From NCBI GenBank assembly GCA_023957475.1, contig JAMLHA010000009.1:62001-126000 (forward strand): DNA of 64,000 nucleotides, read 5' to 3'. This DNA is from Crocinitomicaceae bacterium. Lineage in GTDB: Bacteria > Bacteroidota > Bacteroidia > Flavobacteriales_D > Crocinitomicaceae. Positions 1-8,235 of this stretch are shown here, piece by piece. Made by a program: the position numbers and the translations under genes. The stretch's first letter is position 1. Each line of letters begins with the position of its first letter. Below the pieces are notes generated by a model. It saw only the letters and a program-made list of their open reading frames with translations. It ran no database searches and was not told the DNA's origin.

Positions 1-1549
1 TGTAAATTCCACCCCCTTGTGTTAAAGAACCACTCATATAACGCCCGGGGTGAGTACAAGCCGGTGCTGTTAATGTGTAGTCTGGGTTGGTTGGTGTTGT
101 TGTTATCTCCTCACCAATATTTGCGCTACCGCCACAAGGAATGTTGGCATCACTACCAGCATTCACTGTTGGAGCAGGTGTCACTGTAACAGTTACTTGA
201 GCAGTTCCGGTACAACCATTAGCAGCTGTTCCTGTTACTGTATAGGTTGTTGTTGCAGATGGACTTGCCGAAACTGTTGCTCCAGTTGTAGGTGTTAATC
301 CAGTGGTTGGACTCCATGTATAGGTTGATGCGCCACTTGCAGTTAGCGTTACGGCATCGTTTTCACAAACAGATAAATCAGGTGTAACCGTTACCGTAGG
401 AGGTGCTAATTTAGGATTATTGCTAAACGAAGAACTTGCTGATGATTCACAAGCACCAGATGCTGTTGCTGTAACTGTATAACTTGTTCCAGTAGTCATC
501 CCACTTATAGCGCCACCAGTTCCAACCGTTGGACCAGTAGGTGTAAATGTATAAGTTGTACCAGCTACATAATTTGAAATTTGACTTGTTCCTGCAGCAG
601 AACATGTAGCAGGTGTTGAAGAAATAGTTGGAGTAGGGGTAGGAGTTCCCGAAGTTGTGTATTCAATAATTACAGCACCATCTGCACCGCTTCCTCCAGC
701 AGCCTTAGCCACGTTGTAAGGGTCGATATGTGCTATAGCACCACCACCACCACCACCGTAGGCAAGTCCGTTATTTCCTGGTTTTTCTTGCTTCCCTGGT
801 TGGTTGTTGTATCTACCAGCAGCACCATTTCCACCAGGAGCCTGACCAGCCCCTCCTGGAGGGTTCACCACAGCACTAAATGGCGGAAGATTAGAGCCAC
901 CATTTCCACCAGGACCTGCAGCGCCACCACCTGGCCCACTAAAGTCGTTGCTAAAATTACCAGCAATGTATCCACCACCACCGTTACCACCAGTATAGTT
1001 TGCTGTACCACCAGTACCGACTCCGCCAGTTCCACCAGTACCAACTGTATTTAAATCTGTTGCAGAAGTTGTTGTGTTGTAACCACTTGCACCACCACCA
1101 CCAGTACCACCAGTAGCATTAAGGTTTTGTCCGTTTCCAGTAAATGAGCTTGTTCCACCTGTACCACCGTTTCCTGCTGGAGTAGTGATACCACCATTCC
1201 AAGACCCTGCACCAGCAATTCCTGCTGTACCACCAGCGCCAACAACGATTGTGTAAGTTTGCCCAGGAGTAACAGGGAATGTTTTCATTGTAAAACCACC
1301 GCCACCGCCACCAGCAGCACCAGAGCAAGTTTCACCGCCAGAACCAGAGTTTCTCATGATGGCTAGGGCACCACCACCACCGCCGCCGCCGCCCCAAACT
1401 TTAACGGTAATTTCGTTAACGCAAGGCGGAACAGTCCAAGTATAAGTACCTGGTGTTGTATATGTTTCTTGAGAGAAACCAAATAAGGAAAAGCTAAAAA
1501 TAAAGAGTGTAGCTTGTAGTTTTTTTATTTTTTTTATTACCTTTTTCAT
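1..1549 (-). CDS. Glycine-rich secreted surface protein with Ig-like modules (partial, runs off left edge)
   Basis: The frame is open from an ATG at 1549 to the window edge, so about 516 residues of the N-terminal part are seen and the C-terminus is missing. A basic start and hydrophobic stretch ending near GFSQ form a signal peptide (about residues 1-27). Next comes the motif TTPGTYTWTVPPCV followed by very long Gly runs (about residues 45-290), which fits the bacterial glycine-rich surface domain that opens this way. From about residue 300 there are Thr/Pro-rich Ig/PKD-like modules with a TYTWSP signature, common in Bacteroidota adhesins. A T9SS sorting domain is expected beyond the edge but is not visible. 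Several other-frame ORFs here are by-products of the Gly codons. The role is inferred: an exported adhesin-like or matrix protein. Confidence 0.8.
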   Translation of the reverse strand, partial: MKKVIKKIKKLQATLFIFSFSLFGFSQETYTTPGTYTWTVPPCVNEITVKVWGGGGGGGGALAIMRNSGSGGETCSGAAGGGGGGFTMKTFPVTPGQTYTIVVGAGGTAGIAGAGSWNGGITTPAGNGGTGGTSSFTGNGQNLNATGGTGGGGASGYNTTTSATDLNTVGTGGTGGVGTGGTANYTGGNGGGGYIAGNFSNDFSGPGGGAAGPGGNGGSNLPPFSAVVNPPGGAGQAPGGNGAAGRYNNQPGKQEKPGNNGLAYGGGGGGAIAHIDPYNVAKAAGGSGADGAVIIEYTTSGTPTPTPTISSTPATCSAAGTSQISNYVAGTTYTFTPTGPTVGTGGAISGMTTGTSYTVTATASGACESSASSSFSNNPKLAPPTVTVTPDLSVCENDAVTLTASGASTYTWSPTTGLTPTTGATVSASPSATTTYTVTGTAANGCTGTAQVTVTVTPAPTVNAGSDANIPCGGSANIGEEITTTPTNPDYTLTAPACTHPGRYMSGSLTQGGGIY

Positions 1550-1867
1550 TCTAATCAATTAAGGTATCTATTTATACGTTAGTTTCTTAAAAAAGTTGCT
1601 TTTATTATATGCTTATTAACGGATGATTAGAATAAGAATTCTAAAAATCACGAGAATAAATAGTGTAAATAAATAAAAAACAGTTCTTCTTGATACCGAA
1701 AATAAGAAATATAAATGGAATTTCATACTAACTGTTAAATTTTATAACCATTGTTGTTTAAAACAGTAATTTATAACAAGTGAAGAATCAAATTATATAC
1801 AGAAAACGAATAAAAAGCTACTTACATTGCGTGAATACTTTATCTTTGTATTTTAAAAATTAAAAAC
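1550..1867. other. Intergenic region between divergent genes
   Basis: This is 318 bp of AT-rich sequence between the surface-protein start (minus) and the sugar-kinase start (plus). The only feature I can support is a -7 box for the plus-strand gene, listed separately. I saw no RNA gene, hairpin terminator or short conserved ORF. Confidence 0.6.
1841..1848 (+). promoter_or_regulatory. Bacteroidota-type -7 promoter box upstream of sugar kinase
   Basis: TATCTTTG matches the Bacteroidota consensus TAnnTTTG and lies 19 bp before the ATG at 1868. No TTG lies at the usual 17-23 bp upstream distance (the nearest is 11 bp away), so only the -7 element is supported. Confidence 0.55.
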
Positions 1868-2794
1868 ATGAGTTTATTAACTGTAGGTAGTGTTGCATTT
1901 GATGCTATTGAAACACCTTTTGGAAAGACAGATAAAATTATTGGAGGAGCTGGTACTTATATAGCTTTGGCGGCTTCTTTTTATGAAAATAATCAAAAAA
2001 TAGTTTCAGTAGTTGGAGAAGATTTTCCACAAGAAATGATAGATTTAATTGCTTCTAAAGGCGTTGATGTAACAGGTCTTCAGATTAAAAAAGGTGAAAA
2101 AACATTTTTTTGGTCAGGAAAATACCACAATGACATGAATTCTCGTGATACATTGGTCACAGAATTAAATGTATTAGGTGATTTTGATCCAATTATCCCA
2201 GATTCTTACCAAAATTCAGATTATTTATTACTTGGCAATTTAAGCCCTCAAGTTCAACGTCAAGTGATTGAAAGATTGGAAAAGCGCCCCAAATTAATTG
2301 CGATGGATACCATGAACTTTTGGATGGATATTGCAATGGATGAGTTGAAAAAAACATTGGCGATGGTTGATGTGTTAATTATAAATGATGAGGAAGCTCG
2401 ACAATTATCAAAAGAGTATTCATTGGTGAAAGCATCAAAAGTTATTCGTGATATGGGACCTAAGTATTTAATCATCAAGAAAGGTGAACATGGCGCGTTA
2501 TTATTTCATGCAAACCGTGTATTCTTTGCACCAGCATTGCCATTAGACGATGTGTTTGATCCAACTGGAGCAGGAGATACATTTGCAGGTGGATTTATGG
2601 GTTACATTGCTTCTACGGATGATTTTTCATTTGAAAACATGAAACGAGGAGTGATTGTAGGTTCTGCTTTGGCGTCGTTTTGTGTAGAAAAATTTGGAAC
2701 TGATCGATTATTAGAAATAACAAAAGAAAATATAAACGAAAGAATTGAACGTTTTGTGCAACTTGCAGATTTTGACATGTTGCAAACTATCTAA
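1868..2794 (+). CDS. PfkB/ribokinase-family sugar or nucleoside kinase
   Basis: A 308-residue protein with the two PfkB signatures: an N-terminal Gly-Gly region (IGGAGTY near residue 26) and the C-terminal DPTGAGDTFAGG at 231-242. D237 is the expected catalytic base and the Gly-rich turn is the anion hole. The family transfers phosphate from ATP to a hydroxyl of a sugar, nucleoside or related substrate. Bacteroidota homologues are often labelled sugar kinase without a proven substrate, and nothing here narrows it. The length is normal. The gene is followed 13 bp later by the DUF349 gene on the same strand, so the two are probably co-transcribed from the -7 box at 1841. The kinase fold is certain; the substrate is unknown. 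Confidence 0.88.
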   Translation: MSLLTVGSVAFDAIETPFGKTDKIIGGAGTYIALAASFYENNQKIVSVVGEDFPQEMIDLIASKGVDVTGLQIKKGEKTFFWSGKYHNDMNSRDTLVTELNVLGDFDPIIPDSYQNSDYLLLGNLSPQVQRQVIERLEKRPKLIAMDTMNFWMDIAMDELKKTLAMVDVLIINDEEARQLSKEYSLVKASKVIRDMGPKYLIIKKGEHGALLFHANRVFFAPALPLDDVFDPTGAGDTFAGGFMGYIASTDDFSFENMKRGVIVGSALASFCVEKFGTDRLLEITKENINERIERFVQLADFDMLQTI

Positions 2795-2807
2795 TTTTAA
2801 ATGAATT

Positions 2808-4517
2808 ATGGAAAATACTGCATTTTTAGACGAGTTGAAGGCATTGACATCTCAAGAAGATATTATTTCAACTGGGCGAGAAGTGAACGAGTTAAGTGCT
2901 CGTTTTGAAGATTATGTTTTGGAAGAAGAGCGCAAGTTGCAAATAGCTCAAATGGAAGCTCAGGAAAAAGACGAGGAAACACCTGATAATCAAGAGTTAA
3001 AACAGCTTAAATCAGCTTTCTACGAGGAGTTAAAGGCTTATCGTGAAAAGCGAAAAAATGTAATTGACTCAAAAAATGCAGAAGAACAAACAAATCTTGC
3101 TAAGAAAAAGTCACTTATCAATAAATTAAGAGATATTATTCAGCACGAAGAAAAAATTGGAGCAGCATTTACTGCTTTGAAAGAAATTCAAGAAACATGG
3201 AAAGAAATAGGTGATATTCCTAGAGATATCCGTCACGATATTCAATCCGAATACTCCAAGTTAATTGAAGATTTCTTTTACAACATTAATATCTATAAAG
3301 AGTTGAAAGAACATGATTTAAAAAGAAATTTTCAACTAAAGCAAGAAGTAATAGAAAAATTAAAAGCATTACAAAATTTAACTTCCATAAAAGAAATAGA
3401 AACCGAATTAAAGGCATTGCAAAATGATTGGGAAGACATTGGCCCGGTAAACAACAATGATTGGGAGTTATTGAAAGATGATTATTGGAAAAACATCCAT
3501 GCTTGTTATAGCAAAATCAATGTGCATTATGAGGAGCAACGTGTTATTTTAAATAAAAACTTAGAGCTAAAAAAAGAGATTTTAAATAAAATAACAGAGA
3601 TGATTGATCAGATTCCAGTAACGACAGATATTAAATTCTGGAATCAAGCGACGAAGTCGGTATTAGAATTTCAAGAAAATTGGAAAAAAATTGGATTTGG
3701 TCCAAGAAAAGAAAACGACGAAATTTGGACAGCCTTCCGAGCACAATGTGATCGATTTTTTGATGCAAAAAAGGCATTTTATGCTACAATTCAATCAAAA
3801 TTTGATACAATTGCTGAGAAAAAGAAAGAAATTATTGATAAAGCACATGAATTGAAGGATTCTACTGATTGGAAAAAAACATCTATGCAGTTGATTAACC
3901 TTCAAAATCGTTGGAAAGAATTGGGAAATGCTGGTCAGCGACACGAACAAAAATTGTGGAAACAATTTCGTGCTGCTTGTGATGCCTTTTTCGATAACAA
4001 ACAAAAATTCTTCAATGCCGCAGATGCAGAATATGAAACAAATTTGACGGCTAAAAATGAAATTATTGAAAAAATTAAGGCTTACACATTGCCGGAAGAT
4101 AAAAAACAAGCCTTAACGGATTTAAAAGAATTTGCAGCATCATTTAATGCAATTGGAAAAGTGCCGATGAAGGTTAAAGATGGAGTTTACAACTCATTTA
4201 AAGCTGCTTTAGACAAGCATTACAGTGATTTGAAACTTGAAGGCGAAGAGAAGAACAAAGTTATGTTTCAAGCACGTATTGATACACTTGCTGGCAGCCC
4301 TGATGCTTCCAAATTGTTTGTCAAAGAAAAAATGGATTTACGCAAGAAAATTGATACTTTGAATCACGAAATCTTGCAGTTAGAAAATAACTTAGGGTTT
4401 TTTGCCAATTCAAAAGGAGCCGATGCATTGCGTAAAGAGGTAGAAAAGAAAATTGCAAGAGCTAAAGATGAAATCGTTCAATTACGTCAACGAATTAAAT
4501 TAATTCCAAATGAATAA
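2808..4517 (+). CDS. DUF349 repeat protein (coiled, highly charged)
   Basis: A 569-residue, Lys/Glu-rich protein with no signal peptide, so cytoplasmic. It carries five tandem units of the DUF349 type, each marked by a Trp (or Phe) followed by an Ile/Leu-Gly: QETWKEIG at W131, QNDWEDIG at W208, QENWKKIG at W292, QNRWKELG at W369, and a divergent SFNAIG at F446. The spacing is 77-84 residues. A charged linker sits near residues 45-95 and a coiled-coil-like tail near 495-569. DUF349 proteins are widespread in Bacteroidota; their molecular role is not settled. The gene lies between the PfkB kinase and a membrane protein that it overlaps by 8 bp, suggesting one transcript. Confidence 0.85.
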   Translation: MENTAFLDELKALTSQEDIISTGREVNELSARFEDYVLEEERKLQIAQMEAQEKDEETPDNQELKQLKSAFYEELKAYREKRKNVIDSKNAEEQTNLAKKKSLINKLRDIIQHEEKIGAAFTALKEIQETWKEIGDIPRDIRHDIQSEYSKLIEDFFYNINIYKELKEHDLKRNFQLKQEVIEKLKALQNLTSIKEIETELKALQNDWEDIGPVNNNDWELLKDDYWKNIHACYSKINVHYEEQRVILNKNLELKKEILNKITEMIDQIPVTTDIKFWNQATKSVLEFQENWKKIGFGPRKENDEIWTAFRAQCDRFFDAKKAFYATIQSKFDTIAEKKKEIIDKAHELKDSTDWKKTSMQLINLQNRWKELGNAGQRHEQKLWKQFRAACDAFFDNKQKFFNAADAEYETNLTAKNEIIEKIKAYTLPEDKKQALTDLKEFAASFNAIGKVPMKVKDGVYNSFKAALDKHYSDLKLEGEEKNKVMFQARIDTLAGSPDASKLFVKEKMDLRKKIDTLNHEILQLENNLGFFANSKGADALRKEVEKKIARAKDEIVQLRQRIKLIPNE

Positions 4518-5175
4518 ATTTTTTAATGCACTTTTATTTGCATTGTTTCTTCCAACGCTGTTTCTTGCTATTTTAATAGGATTTGATATCCCAATTCCAT
4601 TATTACGTACAACAGGAGCTAATTTGTCTTACAATAAAGAAGCATTGTTTGTTTTAGGTTTACTGATTCTTGTTATCAACCTACGAAGAACCATCAAAAG
4701 ATGGTCGGCTATGCGACTTGTCAACCAAGTTGATAAATACAAATGGTCAACGTTGGTAACAAAAGAGCGAGTAAAACGTGTCTATGTTTACAATTTTTCA
4801 GAAGCTGTTATTATGGCATTGGCTGGTTATAGCATATACTCTTTGTGTTCGGATGCTTGGATGGCACTTATTGGTTTTATGTTTGGAGCAATTGACAATG
4901 TTATTTTTGGAATTTATGGAGGTGCAACCAATAAATTTAGAGTTGGAATGACCTCAAAAGCCTTGCTTGCGGGAGATAGAGATGTAATTGTTATCTATTT
5001 TAAAGGGCTGAGAAGAGTAACAACTCACCTACAAACAGTCTTTTTTGATTTCAAAGACGATTTGCAATTAAGTTTCCCTATTGATTTGATTCCAGATGAA
5101 AAACGACAAGAATTTTTCCAAGAATTAAAAGGAGTTGTTGATGAGTCAAAAGTTTACTTCCAAAATGATTTGTGA
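4510..5175 (+). CDS. Hypothetical membrane protein
   Basis: A 221-residue protein I cannot assign to a named family. It has a hydrophobic N-terminal segment (about 5-25), a second near 45-60, then a basic loop, a hydrophobic pair around 100-135, and a soluble C-terminal half. The arrangement of helices followed by a beta-rich tail resembles small PH-like membrane proteins, but this is only an impression. The start overlaps the DUF349 stop by 8 bp, so translation is probably coupled. Its stop codon directly abuts the purD stop (convergent genes with no spacer). Confidence 0.7.
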   Translation: MNKFFNALLFALFLPTLFLAILIGFDIPIPLLRTTGANLSYNKEALFVLGLLILVINLRRTIKRWSAMRLVNQVDKYKWSTLVTKERVKRVYVYNFSEAVIMALAGYSIYSLCSDAWMALIGFMFGAIDNVIFGIYGGATNKFRVGMTSKALLAGDRDVIVIYFKGLRRVTTHLQTVFFDFKDDLQLSFPIDLIPDEKRQEFFQELKGVVDESKVYFQNDL

Positions 5176-6456
5176 TTAACGCTCTACAACGTCATAACCG
5201 ATATCTCTTCTAAAATAAGCTTTTTCATATTCAATGTTCTTGATACTATCATAAGATTTATCAAGTGCATTTTCTAAATTTCTTCCATAAGAAGTAACTG
5301 CCAAGACTCTTCCTCCAGCGGTCATTACTGCTGGTCCGTCGGATTTTGTGCCTGCATGAAAAACAATGGAGTTTGAAACGCTGTTTAACCCAAAAATTTG
5401 TTTTCCTTTTTCATAATCTTCTGGATACCCACCAGAAACCATCATAACAGTACAGCAACTTCTTTCATCAAATTGGATGTCTCTTTCGGAAAGCGTATTG
5501 GTTGTAATTCCTTCTAATAAATCCAACAAATCAGATTTTAAACGCGGCATAACTACCTCCGTTTCAGGATCACCCATGCGCACATTGTATTCGATGACAT
5601 AAGGTTCGTTTTTCACATTGATTAAACCAAAGAAAATAAAACCTTTGTATGGGATGTTATCTTGTTTCAATCCCTTAATAGTGGGAATAATAATTTGATT
5701 TTCTACTTTGTCCATAAACGTAGAGTCTGCAAAAGGAACAGGAGAAATAGCCCCCATACCACCCGTATTTAATCCAGTATCTCCTTCGCCGATACGTTTG
5801 TAATCTTTTGCTTCTGGTAAGATTTTATAAGAATCGCCATCTGTTACAACAAATACAGAAAGTTCGATACCTTTTAAAAATTGTTCGATGACAACTTTTG
5901 AGCTGGCTTTACCAAATTTGGCACCAACCAACATGTCTTTCAATTCTTTTTTTGCAACGTCTAATTTATCCAATATCAACACACCTTTACCTGCTGCCAA
6001 TCCATCTGCTTTTAATACGTATGGTGCGGGTAAGGATTCTAAAAACTTATATCCAGCTTCAAGTGTTGCAGCTGTGAACGTATCGTATTTTGCTGTAGGA
6101 ATGTTGTGACGTTTCATAAATTCCTTGGCATAATCTTTGCTGCCTTCTAATTGAGCAGCTTCTTTTTGTGGACCAATAACTCCAACGTGTTTGATTTCGT
6201 CGTCATTCAAGAAAAAATCATGGATACCAAGCACCATTGGTTCTTCTGGACCAACAATTACCATATCAATGGCATATTCGATGACAAACTTTTTTACCGC
6301 CTCAAAATCAGTTGGTTGGAGATCAACATTTTTTCCATGCATTTTTGTTCCAGCATTACCTGGAGCAATGAATAATTCTTCCAATGTTGAACTTTGTGCA
6401 ATTTTCCATGCTAAAGCGTGTTCTCTTCCTCCTGATCCTAACAATAAAACTCTCAT
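5176..6456 (-). CDS. purD: Phosphoribosylamine--glycine ligase
   Basis: A 426-residue GAR synthetase, the usual length. It joins glycine to phosphoribosylamine with ATP, step 2 of purine synthesis, in the cytoplasm. Visible hallmarks are the N-terminal GSGGREHALAWK, the GPEEPMVLGI motif, the ATP-grasp loop KADGLAAGKGV near residue 149, GGMGAISP, and the RMGDPETE metal/ATP motif. The gene lies 18 bp downstream of purQ on the same strand, forming a two-gene purine operon. The assignment is secure. Confidence 0.97.
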   Translation of the reverse strand: MRVLLLGSGGREHALAWKIAQSSTLEELFIAPGNAGTKMHGKNVDLQPTDFEAVKKFVIEYAIDMVIVGPEEPMVLGIHDFFLNDDEIKHVGVIGPQKEAAQLEGSKDYAKEFMKRHNIPTAKYDTFTAATLEAGYKFLESLPAPYVLKADGLAAGKGVLILDKLDVAKKELKDMLVGAKFGKASSKVVIEQFLKGIELSVFVVTDGDSYKILPEAKDYKRIGEGDTGLNTGGMGAISPVPFADSTFMDKVENQIIIPTIKGLKQDNIPYKGFIFFGLINVKNEPYVIEYNVRMGDPETEVVMPRLKSDLLDLLEGITTNTLSERDIQFDERSCCTVMMVSGGYPEDYEKGKQIFGLNSVSNSIVFHAGTKSDGPAVMTAGGRVLAVTSYGRNLENALDKSYDSIKNIEYEKAYFRRDIGYDVVER

Positions 6457-6474
6457 CTGTTATCTTTTATTTGA

Positions 6475-7161
6475 TTAGCAAAATTTCAATAATGATTCAA
6501 AAAATGCTTTTCCATCTTCGTTGTTTAATTCACAATCAGAAGCTCTTTCGGGGTGAGGCATCATACCAAAAACATTTCTTTTTTCATTACAGATTCCTGC
6601 AATATTGTACAACGATCCATTTGGATTTGCTTCAGGAGTAACGTTACCCACTTCATCACAATAGTAAAACAAAACTTGATCGTTATCTTGTATCTTTTTG
6701 ATGGTGCTATCTGGCGCATAAAAGCGTCCTTCGCCATGAGCAATTGGAATTTTGTGAATTTTATTCGCATCCAATCCTTTTGTGATAGCTGAATTGGTAG
6801 AACCAACTTTTAAATGTACATTTTTGGACACAAATTTTTGGTGATCATTGTGCAACAAGGCGCCGTCTAACAATCCAGATTCTGTCAGTATTTGGAAACC
6901 ATTGCAGATACCTAAAACATAACCACCTTTGCCAGCATGTTTTACTACTTCTTCCATAATTGGAGAAAGTTTTGCAATAGCACCAGAACGTAAATAATCA
7001 CCGTAAGAGAATCCTCCAGGTATTACTATTAAATCACAACCTTGTAAATCTCTATCTTTGTGCCATAAATTAACAACTTGCTGACCTAAGATAGTCTCCA
7101 ACACATAAATCATATCGGCATCGCAATTGGATCCTGGAAATGTTACTACACCAAATTTCAT
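6475..7161 (-). CDS. purQ: Phosphoribosylformylglycinamidine synthase, glutaminase subunit
   Basis: A 228-residue class I glutamine amidotransferase. PurQ supplies ammonia from glutamine to small PurL in the PurLQS complex (step 4 of purine synthesis). The N-terminus VVTFPGSNCD and the nucleophile elbow GICNGFQ (Cys86) with H203 and E205 in PHPERASD complete the catalytic triad. A stand-alone PurQ implies that this genome uses the multi-subunit enzyme rather than the large fused PurL; no purL or purS is in the window. It is first in the purQ-purD unit, with a -7 box at 7203-7210. Confidence 0.96.
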   Translation of the reverse strand: MKFGVVTFPGSNCDADMIYVLETILGQQVVNLWHKDRDLQGCDLIVIPGGFSYGDYLRSGAIAKLSPIMEEVVKHAGKGGYVLGICNGFQILTESGLLDGALLHNDHQKFVSKNVHLKVGSTNSAITKGLDANKIHKIPIAHGEGRFYAPDSTIKKIQDNDQVLFYYCDEVGNVTPEANPNGSLYNIAGICNEKRNVFGMMPHPERASDCELNNEDGKAFFESLLKFC

Positions 7162-7202
7162 ATTAGAATTGCTTTTTTAATGGATTACTCCTATTTGTTT
7201 TG

Positions 7203-7210
7203 CAAAATTA
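7203..7210 (-). promoter_or_regulatory. -7 promoter box for purQ-purD
   Basis: On the minus strand this reads TAATTTTG, an exact TAnnTTTG match, 41 bp before the purQ ATG. No clear TTG -33 element is seen at the expected distance. Confidence 0.5.
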
Positions 7211-7280
7211 GTCAAAATAGCGTGAATGAATTGTTTATTACAGCATAATTATTCACAAATCACAGGAATTTATGAAAATA

Positions 7281-8231
7281 TCAGATAGAAATAAAAAACC
7301 GAATGAACGATAATAGAACCAATAATGTGATTAAACTATTCATAAATAGGGATATTGGTTTGACCAAAAAAGCAAATAGGGCATAAATGGGTAAAATAAT
7401 GAATGAATAACTAAAAGGAGTTGTTTTTTGGGTGATAAAATTAATTACGCCCATAATTAACGAGGCAAAAAACAACCACGACAATACCCTAATTTGTTTT
7501 CTAAAACGAATACTACTTTTATTCATTTGTACATTCATTCCCCAAAAACTTAGCAATGAAAACAACAAGGTAAACGATGCAAAAACAATGGCAAACACGT
7601 TGAAATCTTGGAAGTTGATAATCTTAAATTCCCACCCTTCAAAAAAGCTTTTATCTTGAAATGTTGACGCAACCCATGCATATAAAAATGGCGTTAAAAA
7701 ACCAGCCATAACCAACAAGGTTTCTCTAAAAACAAAAGGTCTTAAAATCCATACAGAAATAAAGATGAATGGAAAAATAACCAAAATAGCAGGTTGAAGA
7801 CAAGCTCCAACACCAAAAAACAGTGAGGCGTTAAATACGTTTCTTCGACCATCTTCATTTTGGTTTAAGTAAAAAAGTTGATTGATTGCCAAAACAAAAA
7901 ATGTATGCGAAAACAATACACCACTTGGCTCATACATTTCTTTGTAAAAACTCATCCAAACAATGTAGATAAAAGCAGGAAGATACGTTGTTTTGGTGTA
8001 AAAATTATGAATGTTGAACACATAATTCAGCAAAGAGGCATTTACCAATAACATACTTGCTGCAATAACTTGTAACATTGTACTGTTTTGTGTTGCATAA
8101 TCACCGAAAAAGCCAAAATAGAGGTGCTCGAATGGTGTACTATTGGCAGCATTTAGAACAAAGTAAGCGACAATGAATAGGGGCAATAACAGCGCCGCAA
8201 AACCTCTATTTTCTGTAAAAAATCGAATCAT
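7281..8231 (-). CDS. Multi-pass membrane protein (DUF6427-like)
   Basis: A 316-residue integral membrane protein with about eight to ten hydrophobic helices spread along the whole length and a very hydrophobic C-terminus. It resembles the Bacteroidota family of uncharacterised membrane proteins labelled DUF6427, judged from the start (MIRFFTENRG, then a long helix) and a helix-loop pattern rich in Phe. The function is unknown. The stop of the MORN-like gene upstream lies 4 bp before this start, so the two are probably co-transcribed. Confidence 0.72.
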   Translation of the reverse strand: MIRFFTENRGFAALLLPLFIVAYFVLNAANSTPFEHLYFGFFGDYATQNSTMLQVIAASMLLVNASLLNYVFNIHNFYTKTTYLPAFIYIVWMSFYKEMYEPSGVLFSHTFFVLAINQLFYLNQNEDGRRNVFNASLFFGVGACLQPAILVIFPFIFISVWILRPFVFRETLLVMAGFLTPFLYAWVASTFQDKSFFEGWEFKIINFQDFNVFAIVFASFTLLFSLLSFWGMNVQMNKSSIRFRKQIRVLSWLFFASLIMGVINFITQKTTPFSYSFIILPIYALFAFLVKPISLFMNSLITLLVLLSFIRFFISI

Positions 8232-8235
8232 AGTA

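Noticed and set aside
728..1328. Several ORFs of 64-108 codons on both strands
   Set aside because: They lie inside the Gly-rich surface-protein frame and result from its repetitive codons.
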